Positions 19,720 to 28,359 are shown, numbered from the stretch's first letter. The stretch: 64,000 nucleotides of DNA from Tractidigestivibacter montrealensis (GCF_024741235.1 NZ_JANSKA010000004.1:1-64000), one strand, 5' to 3'. Translations and numbers: made by a program. The notes: generated by a model from the letters alone, not told the origin.

Positions 19720-20580
19720 ATGCACTCCTGGCTTGCCAACCAGTCTGCAACGCGAGATGTGCTCGACGGGTTTGGGCTTTCTACAAAGCACCGGCTTGGG
19801 CAGAACTTCCTGGTGGATGACACCGTGATCGGGAGGATTCTGGACCTGGCGGAGCTTGACCCCTCGGATGTTGTGCTTGAGGTGGGGCCGGGCATTGGCA
19901 CCCTCACGGTGGCCATGCTGCCGCACGCAGGCGCCGTCTGCGCCGTTGAGGCCGACCGCCAGCTCGAGCCGGTGCTGGCCGAGACCTGCGCGCAGGACTC
20001 CGAACGGCTTAACCTGGTGATGGGGGATGCCCTCCGGGTGATTCCGGACGGGCTCCCGCTTGAGCCGGGCAAGTTTGTCTCGAACCTGCCCTACCAGGTG
20101 GCGGCGACCCTCATCCTCAAGGTGTTTTCCGAGGTTCCATCGGTGCGGCGTGCCGTGGTGATGGTCCAGGCCGAGGTCGCGGACCGCATCTGTGCTGCCC
20201 CTGGGTCCAAGACCTACGGCGCCTACACGGCAAAGCTGGCGCTTCTCGGCCGTGTGACCGGCCGCTTCGAGGTGGGGCCGGGCTCGTTCAACCCGCCGCC
20301 GCACGTGAACTCCGCCGTCGTGCGCATCGACCGCGCACCGCTCGAGGGTGTGCCGTCATCTACGCCTGCGGTAATCGATGCCGCGTTCGCGCAGCGCCGC
20401 AAGACCATCCGGAACTCCATGGCCTCGAGCGGGTACGAGAAGGCTGTGCTAGACGCGGCGTTTGCCGCGTGCGGCATTGCGCCGAGCGTGCGAGCCGAGA
20501 CCCTCTCGCCCGGGGACTTCGTGCGGCTGGCGGCTGCGCTGGAGGGCGCGGCTGCGGGGGAGGGCGGTGCGGGTGCCTAG
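19720..20580 (+). CDS. rsmA: 16S rRNA dimethyladenosine transferase
   Basis: RsmA/KsgA, 286 residues, dimethylates A1518 and A1519 of 16S rRNA. Motifs: HRLGQNFLVDD, the AdoMet loop EVGPGIGTLTVAML, and the catalytic NLPY in VSNLPYQVAATL. The C-terminal helical domain includes FAQRRKTIRNSM. The ATG at 19720 follows the metG stop by a few bases. Frames that run upstream into metG are shadows. The order metG-rsmA-tatD differs from the usual metG-tatD-rsmA, and no rnmV primase-like gene is present here. Confidence 0.95.
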   Translation: MHSWLANQSATRDVLDGFGLSTKHRLGQNFLVDDTVIGRILDLAELDPSDVVLEVGPGIGTLTVAMLPHAGAVCAVEADRQLEPVLAETCAQDSERLNLVMGDALRVIPDGLPLEPGKFVSNLPYQVAATLILKVFSEVPSVRRAVVMVQAEVADRICAAPGSKTYGAYTAKLALLGRVTGRFEVGPGSFNPPPHVNSAVVRIDRAPLEGVPSSTPAVIDAAFAQRRKTIRNSMASSGYEKAVLDAAFAACGIAPSVRAETLSPGDFVRLAAALEGAAAGEGGAGA

Positions 20581-21586
20581 CGCGCTTCTCGGCCTTGATG
20601 CCCTCACGCTTGAGGACGGCCACCTCTTCCACGACCGCAAGGGCCGACCGCGGGAGCTGCCGCCGGCGAGCGCGCCTTTGGCCGACACCCACGGCCACCT
20701 CACGAGCTTCACGCGGCACGACCCTTCTGTTGCCATCTGCCGGGCAGCGCTGGCGGGCGTGCGTCTGCTGGTGGTGCCGGTCGACCCCGTGGATGAGGTG
20801 CCGCGCCTTTTTCCCTCGGCGGCAGCGTACCTCTCGTGGATAGACGAGCAGGTGGAACGTGCCGCGGAGCGCCTGGAGGAGTGCGCTCGACACGGGCTGG
20901 TGCCTCCGGAGTACGCGGGGTATCCGGACCTTCCGCCGCTGGTGGAGCGCGTTCGCATTGTGGCTGGGACGCATCCGTACGGCGCGGCGCGGCTGGACAA
21001 GGCCGCGCTTGCCTGCCTGGAAGAGCTTCTCGCCAGCCCGCGTTGTGTGGGCGTGGGCGAGATTGGCCTGGACTTTGGACCGTACAACGAGCTGCCGGCA
21101 GACGTGCAGGAGACCGCGTTCAGGCGCCAGTTTGCCGTTGCCCGCGAGCACGGGCTACCCGTTGAACTGCACATTCGTGACAGCCAGGATCCCGATGACC
21201 ACTCCGCCCACGAGCTCGCGGCGCGGGTGCTGGCCGAGGAGGGCATGCCTTCTGCTGGCTGTGACCTGCACTGCTTCACGGACGGTCCCGAGGTCATGGC
21301 CCCCTTCGTGGAGCTGGGCTGCCACATTGCCTTTGGCGGGGCGTCCACGTTCAAGCGCTCCGACGACATCCGCGAGGCGGCCGCGACCTGTCCCGAGGGG
21401 CTTCTCCTCTCCGAGACGGACTGCCCCTACATGGCGCCCGTGCCGCTGCGAGGCGAGGAGTGCGAGCCTGCCATGGTGGCCTTCTCGGCTGCCTGCGTGG
21501 CTGCGGTCCGCGAGGACGTCGGCGTTGCCATGCGGGATCAGACGTACGCTGCGCTTTGGGAGAACGCCTGTCAGCTGCTTGGGTAG
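20567..21586 (+). CDS. tatD: TatD family metal-dependent hydrolase
   Basis: A TatD-type TIM-barrel hydrolase of about 339 residues, probably a DNase or phosphoesterase. Metal ligands appear as DTHGHL (H-x-H), VGEIGLDFGPYN, VELHIRDS, DLHCFTDG and ETDCPYM. It is longer than the usual 255-265 residues because of an N-terminal lead of about 40 residues and an insert near residues 90-125. The start is unclear: GTG 20567 or 20573, both overlapping the rsmA end; GGGGGAGGGCG lies just before 20567. Confidence 0.87.
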   Translation: MRVPSALLGLDALTLEDGHLFHDRKGRPRELPPASAPLADTHGHLTSFTRHDPSVAICRAALAGVRLLVVPVDPVDEVPRLFPSAAAYLSWIDEQVERAAERLEECARHGLVPPEYAGYPDLPPLVERVRIVAGTHPYGAARLDKAALACLEELLASPRCVGVGEIGLDFGPYNELPADVQETAFRRQFAVAREHGLPVELHIRDSQDPDDHSAHELAARVLAEEGMPSAGCDLHCFTDGPEVMAPFVELGCHIAFGGASTFKRSDDIREAAATCPEGLLLSETDCPYMAPVPLRGEECEPAMVAFSAACVAAVREDVGVAMRDQTYAALWENACQLLG

Positions 21587-22143
21587 ACCCCGCTCGGTCA
21601 GCGTTGTCTCCTCTCGGCCGCCTTTGCCGCTGCGCTCTGTCCCCGCCGCCCTCGCCCCTCTTGGAAAACCTGCGGGTTAATAGCACCTTTCTGTGCTGAG
21701 ACAAGCCGTCTGCCTGCGGTTCTTGTCAGCAACACCCTTGAAGAACTGCAATTAAACCGCAGGTTTCTCGGCGACAAAGGACTGCGGGGAGGCTGGCTCT
21801 GCGCTCTCACGTTCAATTGCATTCGGCTGCGTTGTGCCGAAATTATCGCGCGATATTTCTAGATTGTCTCAAGCTTAACTGGCCGAATGTATTTCTCGTA
21901 AGAAATTTCGTTCAATAATCGGGGAAGTTTTGGGCGAGCCTCTCGACCAGCCCCGGCCGCCGGCCCCGCGACCAGCCTCCTCGACCGTTGGTCCCTCGGC
22001 GGTCGCCGGCCCCGCGACCTCTGCTCGTTAATAAGCGGGAGCGCCGCACTTCCGGGGCTTGGACGATCCTGCCCACTAAGGTCTCGCGTGCTACCATCAG
22101 TTCAACCGATGCGACCCCCACCCGTGCAAGCGATGGGGGTCGC
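21587..22143. other. Intergenic region with a recurrent 18-bp inverted motif
   Basis: No gene is visible in these 557 bases. The 18-mer TGCAATTAAACCGCAGGT at 21748-21765 is identical to 3289-3306. An inverted copy with two mismatches lies at 21668-21685, so the pair can form a large hairpin over about 62 bases. An AT-rich stretch at 21835-21925 could hold a promoter. GCCGGCCCCGCGACC is duplicated at about 21959 and 22006. Confidence 0.5.
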
Positions 22144-22902
22144 ATGCCAATCGAAGCCAACGGCGCACTGGGCCGCCTCTCCACTGGCGCTTCGCTTCTC
22201 GCCTCTGGCGCCGCCGAGCTTCTGTGGCCAACGCGCTGCGTCTCCTGCGAGATGCCCGGTGAGCTCGTCTGCGAGCAGTGCCGAGAAAATCTCCCCTGGA
22301 TTGCCCAGCGGTGGGCGTGTCCGGACTGCGGAGCTCCGTTTGGCTATCTCACCTGCACGGAGTGCACGCATGAGTGGGAGACGCGCACGACCATCTGCGC
22401 ACTGAGGTTTGCTGGCACCGCCGCCCGCATGGTCTCGTGCCTGAAGGACGCCCACGAGCTACGGCTGGCTCCCGTCATTGCCGCCGCCATGGCAACGGCG
22501 CTGGACGAGGCATCCGCCTGGCCGGCGCGTGATGGCTGCGCGCGCTTTGACCCGCGGGCCATCGATGCCGTGTGCTTTGTGCCTGCTACCTCGGCGGCGT
22601 TTGCGCGGCGAGGCTTTGACCACATGGAGCTCGTCTCCCGCGCGCTCTGTCGTGAGGAAGGTCTTTCCCTGGCCGATGTCCTTGTGCGTCCCTACTCTCG
22701 TGACCAGCGCACCCTGGGGCGAGAGGAACGTGCGGCCAACCTCGCGGGCACCATCTCAGTGTGTGATGACGTTTCGGGCCTTGACCTGCTGCTGCTTGAT
22801 GACGTAATCACCACGGGGGCGTCGGTGCGCGAGGCGACGAGGGCGCTTCTTGCACGTGGTGCGGCGTCGGTGACGGCGTGCGCCCTTGCTCGCGTGTGGT
22901 GA
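22144..22902 (+). CDS. comF: ComF family phosphoribosyltransferase-like protein
   Basis: A 252-residue ComF-type protein. The N-terminus has a double zinc ribbon: CVSCEMPGELVCEQC and CPDCGAPFGYLTCTEC. A PRTase fold follows, with the PRPP-binding LLLDDVITTGASVREATRAL near the end. Related proteins take part in DNA uptake or in DNA-linked nucleotide metabolism. The FVPATSAAFARRGFDHMELV stretch is the usual ComF core. GATGGGGGTC precedes the ATG at 22144. No comE or comG genes lie in the window. Confidence 0.9.
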   Translation: MPIEANGALGRLSTGASLLASGAAELLWPTRCVSCEMPGELVCEQCRENLPWIAQRWACPDCGAPFGYLTCTECTHEWETRTTICALRFAGTAARMVSCLKDAHELRLAPVIAAAMATALDEASAWPARDGCARFDPRAIDAVCFVPATSAAFARRGFDHMELVSRALCREEGLSLADVLVRPYSRDQRTLGREERAANLAGTISVCDDVSGLDLLLLDDVITTGASVREATRALLARGAASVTACALARVW

Positions 22903-22937
22903 GGCTGCCTCGGCACAATCTGCCAGTTGCGCTGCTG

Positions 22938-22968
22938 TTGCTGGCTTTCGCCTGCTACCTGCTATAAT
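22938..22968 (+). promoter_or_regulatory. Promoter of the raiA RNA
   Basis: A perfect TATAAT lies at 22963-22968, with TTGCTG at 22938-22943 (19-base spacing). The expected start point falls at about 22975, exactly at the 5' strand of the RNA's closing helix. Confidence 0.65.
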
Positions 22969-22974
22969 TTCCTG

Positions 22975-23233
22975 CGTTCCACCCAGGTCTGTGGTTGCGG
23001 GCGCATGCGTGCGCCCTAGTTCATGGCAGACGAGGCCAAAAGGATCCACGTAAGTCGTGGGGTGCGCCCTGCGGCGAGCACGGCTCGTCCTAGAGGTAAG
23101 TCGCACCGCCCGTTAGACAAGAGGCATACGGCCTCGCGGGCGAGAGGGCTGCGAGTGAGGGGCCGTGTAGCCCCAAAGCGGAGGCCCCAGTGCGCGAGTG
23201 TGGGGTCGAATACCAGGTCAGCTGGGTGGAACG
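22975..23233 (+). ncRNA. raiA RNA: raiA-type structured RNA
   Basis: A region of about 259 bases without a coding frame lies between comF and hpf. Its ends pair perfectly: CGTTCCACCCA at 22975-22985 with TGGGTGGAACG at 23223-23233. Inside are several strong stems, such as GGGCGCATGCGTGCGCCC near 23000, and purine-rich joints (GGTAAGTCGCACC). Breaker and colleagues described the raiA motif as a conserved large RNA located upstream of raiA/hpf genes in Clostridia and some Actinobacteria. Position, size and the closing helix fit that family. I recognise it from context and structure; no covariance search was possible. Confidence 0.72.
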
Positions 23234-23287
23234 CTGCTCTTTACTAGTCCGACTTGAGCTTCTCGCCAGATGCTTCCCTTCTCGCGG

Positions 23288-23397
23288 CTTGCATTTTTCG
23301 ATCGTTTAGCGGTGGCTAACCAATCGGAATCTGCAGATTCGCTAGCAGCTTGCATATTTCGATTGTTTACCCTCCTCTAACCAATCGAAATTTGCAT
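23288..23397. repeat. Two tandem palindromic repeats before hpf
   Basis: Two copies, offset by 61 bases (about 23289-23335 and 23350-23396), share TTGCATnTTTCGATnGTTTA, a centre of about 8 bases, and CTAACCAATCGnAATnTGCA. Each is itself an inverted repeat able to form a long hairpin. They lie between the raiA RNA and the hpf start and are AT-rich against a GC-rich background. The rest of 23234-23597 shows no other feature. Confidence 0.75.
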
Positions 23398-23597
23398 TGT
23401 CGCCGAGAGTGGCTCCTATGCTCTGCTGCGCCCGCCCTGACCTGCCGCGTCCACGCCGCTCTTTGCGTCCACTGCCCATATTCACTCGTCCGCCGCCTTT
23501 GCGCGTAACGCGCGGCCGCTTTGGGTACCAAACAAGTACGGCCAGACTCGCGTCGGTGCTTGCGCGGGGATGGCAGGGCAATCGATTGGAGGCACGC

Positions 23598-24188
23598 ATG
23601 GTTGACATCAAGATCTCGGGTCGCAAGGTCACCGTTTCCGACGCGCTGCGTGACCGCGTCAACGAGAAAATAGGGGACGCCCTCAAGGTATTCGACATCT
23701 CTCCCATGAGCTGCGACGTCGTGCTTCGCGTTGACAAGAATCCTTCGAACCCGGATCGCAAGACCTGCGAGGTTACAGTCTTCGTGCGCAAGAACGTGGT
23801 GCGCGTTGTCGCCAGCGCCGACGACATGTACGCCGCCATCGACGAGGCGTCCGACAAGGTCACTCGCCAGCTGCGCAAGTACAAGACCCGCGTCATCGAC
23901 CGCCGCCAGCGTGCTCAGGTGCCGCCGGCGCCCGTCCCCAGCGCAGACGAGCTTGCCAACCTCATCACGCCGGCGCCGGAGGAGGAAGACGACCAGCTCG
24001 TGCGCGAGAAGTACGTTGAGCTCACGCCCATGAGCGAAGAGGAGGCCCTCGTCCAGACTGACCTTCTCGGCCATGATTTCTATGTGTTCACAAACGCCAC
24101 CACCGGCCTCGTCAACGTCATTTACCATAGGAAAAATGGCGGCTACGGCATCATCAAGCCCAAGGTCGAGGAAAACCCGGACGCGTAA
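23598..24188 (+). CDS. hpf: Ribosome hibernation-promoting factor, long form
   Basis: A 196-residue long-form HPF/RaiA. The N-terminal S30AE domain (VDIKISGRKVTVSDALRDRV) binds the 30S decoding region. The C-terminal dimerisation domain shows LGHDFYVFTNATTGLVNVIY and GGYGIIKPK, which drive 100S dimer formation in stationary phase. The ATG at 23598 follows TTGGAGG. The gene sits behind the raiA RNA, the association that named that RNA. Frames that extend upstream to 23397 overlap repeats and are unlikely to be translated. Confidence 0.95.
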   Translation: MVDIKISGRKVTVSDALRDRVNEKIGDALKVFDISPMSCDVVLRVDKNPSNPDRKTCEVTVFVRKNVVRVVASADDMYAAIDEASDKVTRQLRKYKTRVIDRRQRAQVPPAPVPSADELANLITPAPEEEDDQLVREKYVELTPMSEEEALVQTDLLGHDFYVFTNATTGLVNVIYHRKNGGYGIIKPKVEENPDA

Positions 24189-24206
24189 GCGGGAAAGACT
24201 GAGCGA

Positions 24207-25301
24207 ATGGCAGAAGAGATAGACCAGAAGACCATAAGCGCCCAGGAGGAAGCTCCCCAATTGTCACAGGCACCGGCCGACGTCGCAGGCGTCGGCCGGC
24301 GCTACCATCAGAGGCGCAACGTTACGATCATCGTCGACTCAACCTCCGACTACGCCCCCGGCGTGGCAGAGCAGCTTGGCGTTGAGGTCATCCCCTTCAC
24401 CTACGTGGACTCCAACGGCGTGGAGCACGTGGATGACATGTGGAAGACCCAGGACCCGCACGAGTTCTACGAGAACATGCGCAAGCACCCCGAGGCCCAC
24501 TACACCACCAGCGCGGTGACACCCGGCCGCTACCTCGAGGTCTTCGAGAAGGCTGCCGAGGAGGGCCTGCCCATCATCTACATGGGGCTCTCCGAGGGCC
24601 TCTCGTCCTCCATCAACGCGGCGCGCCAGGCGGCGGACATGCTCCGCGAGAAGCGCCCCGGGACCGAGATCTACGTCCTGGACAACCGCTGCGACTCCGC
24701 GGCCGGCGAGCTTCTCGCCATCGAGGTCGTGCGCCAGGCGTCAAATGGCCTCACGGCGCGCGAGCTCTACGACTGGGTCTCGGACGCGCGCTTCTTCATC
24801 CACGGCTACTTCACGCTCGACAGCTTTGACGCGCTTGCCGCGGGTGGCCGCATCCCGCCGGCCGCAGCAAACGTGGGCGGCAAGCTCGACATCAAGCCCG
24901 AGCTCTCCTACGACCTCAACGGTGCCCTCACGCTGCGAGGCATGTGCCGCGGCCGCAAGAAGGCGCTGCGGGCCATCATCCAGGACTTCCGCGACAACTA
25001 CGCGCATGACCCCTCGCTCCCGCTTGCCATCGTCTCGACCGACGCCGAGAAGGACGCGGACTGGCTCGAGCACGAGATCCGCAAGGAGAGGGGCTGCGAG
25101 GACGTCACCGTCATCCGCTCCTCGGTCTCGCCCATCCTGGGAACCCACGTAGGACCGGGCATGGTAGCCCTCGTCTTCTGGGGCACAGACCGCCGCGAGA
25201 AGCTCTCGCTCACCGACCGCATCGCCAAGCGCGTGCGGGGGCGCGCGAGCAGCGGCGGCGATGCCCAAGACGCGCCCGGGACCCCGGGTGCGCAATCCTA
25301 G
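24207..25301 (+). CDS. DegV family fatty-acid-binding protein
   Basis: A 364-residue DegV protein (FakB-like). The typical VTIIVDSTSDY opens the domain after about 38 unstructured residues. YTTSAVTPGRYLEVFEKA, YMGLSEGLSSSINAARQA and LDSFDALAAGGRIPPAAA follow, which together line the fatty-acid pocket. FakB proteins present fatty acids to the kinase FakA; no fakA gene lies here. The N- and C-terminal tails are longer than usual. It starts 18 bases behind hpf and probably shares its transcript. Confidence 0.9.
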   Translation: MAEEIDQKTISAQEEAPQLSQAPADVAGVGRRYHQRRNVTIIVDSTSDYAPGVAEQLGVEVIPFTYVDSNGVEHVDDMWKTQDPHEFYENMRKHPEAHYTTSAVTPGRYLEVFEKAAEEGLPIIYMGLSEGLSSSINAARQAADMLREKRPGTEIYVLDNRCDSAAGELLAIEVVRQASNGLTARELYDWVSDARFFIHGYFTLDSFDALAAGGRIPPAAANVGGKLDIKPELSYDLNGALTLRGMCRGRKKALRAIIQDFRDNYAHDPSLPLAIVSTDAEKDADWLEHEIRKERGCEDVTVIRSSVSPILGTHVGPGMVALVFWGTDRREKLSLTDRIAKRVRGRASSGGDAQDAPGTPGAQS

Positions 25302-25377
25302 CCTCGGTACGCAACCGGGCCGTCCTGCGGGCACGCATGCCCCGGGGCGGCCTCCCTCACATGAAAGGACCAAGCAT

Positions 25378-26472
25378 ATGCCCACAACCCACAGGACAAA
25401 GGTTGCCTTCATCGGCACCGGCATCATGGGTGCCCCTATCGCCGGCCACATCCTGGATGCCGGCTACGACCTCACGGTGAACAATCGCACCAAGTCGAAG
25501 GCCGAGGGGCTTCTCGCCAAGGGCGCGCACTGGGCCGACACCCCCGCCCAGGCAGCCGCAAACGCGGACGTCGTCTTCACCATGCTCGGCTACCCCGCGG
25601 ACGTCGAGGACGTCTACCTCTCGACGGACGGGCTGGTGCGCGCCGCGAAGAAGGGTGCCTACCTGGTTGACCTCACGACCTCCTCGGCACAGCTCGCCAA
25701 GGACATCCACGACGCTTGCGAGGTCGAGGACAAGCATGCCTTCGACTGCCCCGTGACCGGTGGCGACACCGGTGCCAAGGCGGGCACGCTCACCCTCATC
25801 GTGGGCGCTAAGGAGAGCTACGCCGCACCCGTGCTGCCCATCCTTCAGACCTTCTCGGACAAGATCTACTACATGGGCGGCGCCGGCAAGGGTCAGACGG
25901 CCAAGCTCTGCAACCAGGTCTCGCTTGCCGCGTGTATGGTGGGCTACGCGGATGCCATGGCCCTCGCCGAGCAGGGCGGCCTCGACGTTGCTCAGACGCT
26001 CGACATGGTGAGCCACGGCATGGGCGGCTCGGTAGCCATGGAGCGCCTGGCTCCCAAGTCACTCGAGGGCGACTTCAAGCCGGGCTTCCTTGTGGAGCAC
26101 CTGCGCAAGGACCTGGGGCTGGCGCTCGCGCAGGCCGAGGACACAGAAATCACCCTGCCCGGCGCCGAGACTGCCTACACCCTCTACGACATGCTGTACC
26201 AGATTGGCGGCGTGCGCCTGGGCACCCAGGCAATAAGCCTCCTCTATCAGGACGAGGCCACCTGCACGGCGGCCGGCCTCGACTGGTCCAAGCTCGACGT
26301 GGAAGACCTCGCCGGCGAGGACGAGAAGGAGTGGCACTGCTGCGGTCGCCGCGGCGGCGACGGCTGCTGCGGCGGCCACGGCCACGGCCACGGAGGCGAC
26401 GGCTGCTGCGGCGGCCACGGCCACGGCCACGAGGACGGCCACTGCTGCCACCACCACGGGGACGGGGAGTAG
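25378..26472 (+). CDS. 3-hydroxyisobutyrate-type dehydrogenase with Cys/His-rich tail
   Basis: A 364-residue member of the beta-hydroxyacid dehydrogenase family. The Rossmann motif is FIGTGIMGAPIAGHIL, the substrate loop is DCPVTGGDTGAKAGTL and the catalytic Lys is in GKGQTAKLCNQ. It oxidises a 3-hydroxyacid with NAD(P). Enzymes of this family normally end near residue 300. Here the last 44 residues (321-364) are almost only Cys, His, Gly and Asp: eight Cys in CC pairs and ten His, with the unit GGDGCCGGHGHGH present twice. Such a tail should bind Zn, Ni or Cu. GAAAGGA precedes ATG 25378; a frame from 25261 overlaps the DegV gene and is rejected. Confidence 0.9.
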   Translation: MPTTHRTKVAFIGTGIMGAPIAGHILDAGYDLTVNNRTKSKAEGLLAKGAHWADTPAQAAANADVVFTMLGYPADVEDVYLSTDGLVRAAKKGAYLVDLTTSSAQLAKDIHDACEVEDKHAFDCPVTGGDTGAKAGTLTLIVGAKESYAAPVLPILQTFSDKIYYMGGAGKGQTAKLCNQVSLAACMVGYADAMALAEQGGLDVAQTLDMVSHGMGGSVAMERLAPKSLEGDFKPGFLVEHLRKDLGLALAQAEDTEITLPGAETAYTLYDMLYQIGGVRLGTQAISLLYQDEATCTAAGLDWSKLDVEDLAGEDEKEWHCCGRRGGDGCCGGHGHGHGGDGCCGGHGHGHEDGHCCHHHGDGE

Positions 26473-26478
26473 CCCCGC

Positions 26479-26958
26479 ATGGACGAGAACAGCCTTGGCA
26501 CAGGCAGCTTCGCTGTTGCCATCTTCGTGATCATGCTCTTTGCCTTTGGCCTTGTCATTGGCGAGCACGTGGGCGAGGAGATGGGCAAGAAGTGCGTCGA
26601 GAAGCGCGACTTCCACATCGCCAACCTCAAGATCATCTTGGTGGGCGTCGCAGTCTCTGCCGTGGTGTGGGCTGTCCAGCTGCTCACGCTCGCTGGCCTG
26701 GTCCTTGGGCTCATGGCTGGCGCACTTGCCGGGGCAAAGATCGGCTTTGGCGAGTCCGTCGGTCCCTGGAAGTTCGCCGACAAGTACTTCAACGTGAACA
26801 AGGACCAGACCAATCGCACCGAGGCCGAGAAGGCCCGCAGACGTGCCGTTCGCAAGGCGCGCAAGCAGGGCGAACCCGAGCCAGAACTCATGAGCGTCCA
26901 GATGGACGGGCCAAGCTCGGCGAGCGGCACCAACGCCAAGAAGGGAACCAGACACTAG
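26479..26958 (+). CDS. Membrane protein of unknown function
   Basis: A 159-residue protein with three hydrophobic segments: about residues 10-28, 50-68 and 70-88, the last two nearly continuous and glycine-rich (LAGLVLGLMAGALAGAKIGFG). A basic, charged C-terminal tail of about 60 residues follows (EAEKARRRAVRKARKQ). No family recognised. It starts 6 bases behind the metal-tail dehydrogenase and ends directly before the NYN gene, so the three probably form an operon. Confidence 0.75.
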   Translation: MDENSLGTGSFAVAIFVIMLFAFGLVIGEHVGEEMGKKCVEKRDFHIANLKIILVGVAVSAVVWAVQLLTLAGLVLGLMAGALAGAKIGFGESVGPWKFADKYFNVNKDQTNRTEAEKARRRAVRKARKQGEPEPELMSVQMDGPSSASGTNAKKGTRH

Positions 26959-27741
26959 ATGGCAGCAACCGATATGCCGCAGAGCTCCATTGCGGTGTTC
27001 ATAGACTACGAGAACCTTGCGCTGGGAACCGGAAAGCGCAAGCGGAACGGCCACCAGGAGCCGGGCCCTGCGCCCGACGTCAAGCTCATCCTGGAGCGCC
27101 TGGTCGACAAGGGTCGCATCACGGCAAAGCGCGCCTACTGCGACTGGCAGCGCTTCGACACGGCCGTCACGCCCTTGCACGAGCTGGGCATCGAGCTCAT
27201 CGAGATCCCGGACCGCGCCTACACCGGCAAGAACTCCGCAGACATCCGCTTGGCCGTTGACGCCGTTGAGATGTGCCTCACCAAGGATCACATCGACACC
27301 TTTGCGATTCTCTCCGGCGACTCGGACTTCTCGCCGCTCGTCTCCAAGCTCAAGGAGTTTGGCAAGACGGTCATCGGCGTAGGGATGAAGGAGTCCACCA
27401 GCTCGCTTCTGGCCGAGGTCTGCGACGAGTTCATCTTCTACGAGGACCTCACTCGCTCGGCGGGCATCCCGGACTTCTCGCAGAAGGTCCCCAAGGAGAA
27501 GCAGCCCTGCTACCAGCTGCTCTTCGAGACCATCGACGCCCTGCAGCGCGAGAGCGACTCGTTCATCCTGGCGAGTCGCCTGAAGGACACCATGCGCCGC
27601 AAGCGCCCGCAGTTCTCGGAGGGCTCGTTTGGGTACCGTTCCTTCACGGCGCTCATCCGCGAGGCCGCGAAGCTCGGTTTTATCGACATCCACCAGGACC
27701 CCAAGAGCGGAACCGTCGTGGTCGACGGCTTCCATGAGTAG
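26959..27741 (+). CDS. NYN domain protein (LabA/DUF88-like) with OST-HTH-type end
   Basis: A 260-residue protein with an N-terminal NYN (PIN-like) RNase domain: VFIDYENLAL, YCDWQRFD, KNSADIRLAVDAVEMC and AILSGDSDFSPLVSKLKEFG supply the acidic metal site. The C-terminal about 80 residues (QLLFETIDALQRESDSFIL to VVVDGFHE) resemble an OST-HTH/LOTUS RNA-binding domain. It probably acts on RNA. The ATG directly follows the stop of the membrane protein gene. Confidence 0.87.
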   Translation: MAATDMPQSSIAVFIDYENLALGTGKRKRNGHQEPGPAPDVKLILERLVDKGRITAKRAYCDWQRFDTAVTPLHELGIELIEIPDRAYTGKNSADIRLAVDAVEMCLTKDHIDTFAILSGDSDFSPLVSKLKEFGKTVIGVGMKESTSSLLAEVCDEFIFYEDLTRSAGIPDFSQKVPKEKQPCYQLLFETIDALQRESDSFILASRLKDTMRRKRPQFSEGSFGYRSFTALIREAAKLGFIDIHQDPKSGTVVVDGFHE

Positions 27742-27768
27742 CGAGGGGCTAAGAGAGGAGACTTGGCA

Positions 27769-28359
27769 ATGGCAGAGGAGAACAACAAGACGATGAGCGC
27801 GGCGGGCGTCGCCGCCCTGGTCGACGGCCTCTCGGCGTCGAGCCGCAGGCATCGCCAGGAGGTGTCGCAGGATATCGCGGCCGTGGCGGCAAAGGATCCG
27901 TCGCTGCTCGCCGGCCACATCGACGCTCTGGTCGACGCGCTTGACCGCCCGGAGGCGCAGACGCGCTGGGAGGTGCTCGACGCCCTCTCCACCATGACGG
28001 ACGCGTACGCCGACCAGGTGAGCGCCGCCTTCGACGGCGCTGAGGCGTCGCTCTTCGACGACGCCTCCGCGACGGTGCGCCTGGCGGCGTTTCTCTTCCT
28101 CTGCCGCCTGGGTGCCACCTCGGCCGAGAGCTCAGACGAGGTCTGGCCGCTTCTTGACGAGGCCATCCAGTGCTACCACGGCGACGCCGAGTACCGCGAC
28201 ATGCTCGAGGGGCTTCTTGCCTTTGCCGGCGGTGACATCTCCAAGAAGACGGCAAAGGAGCTGGTCTCGCGCGTGAAGTTTGATGCAGAGAGCGGCAACG
28301 GCTACATCAAGCAGTTCTCGGGCGACATCCTTGCAGTTGCGAAGGGCAAGGTAAAGTAG
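27769..28359 (+). CDS. Hypothetical protein with HEAT-like helices
   Basis: A soluble 196-residue protein rich in Ala, Asp and Leu. Repeated helical hairpins such as LVDALDRPEAQTRWEVLDALS and DASATVRLAAFLFLCRLGA look like HEAT/armadillo repeats, suggesting a protein-protein scaffold. It has no catalytic motif. ATG 27769 has GAGGAG eight bases upstream; TTG 27763 is too close to that site. It follows the NYN gene by 27 bases. Confidence 0.7.
   Translation: MAEENNKTMSAAGVAALVDGLSASSRRHRQEVSQDIAAVAAKDPSLLAGHIDALVDALDRPEAQTRWEVLDALSTMTDAYADQVSAAFDGAEASLFDDASATVRLAAFLFLCRLGATSAESSDEVWPLLDEAIQCYHGDAEYRDMLEGLLAFAGGDISKKTAKELVSRVKFDAESGNGYIKQFSGDILAVAKGKVK

Noticed and set aside
23223-23245. TGGGTGGAACGCTGC as a T-box antiterminator
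   Set aside because: No aminoacyl-tRNA synthetase or amino acid gene and no terminator follow. The strand pairs with 22975-22985 and fits the raiA RNA better.
26059-27918. A 619-residue minus-strand frame
   Set aside because: It spans three convincing plus-strand genes and translates into low-complexity Val/Ala runs that mirror their GC-rich codons.
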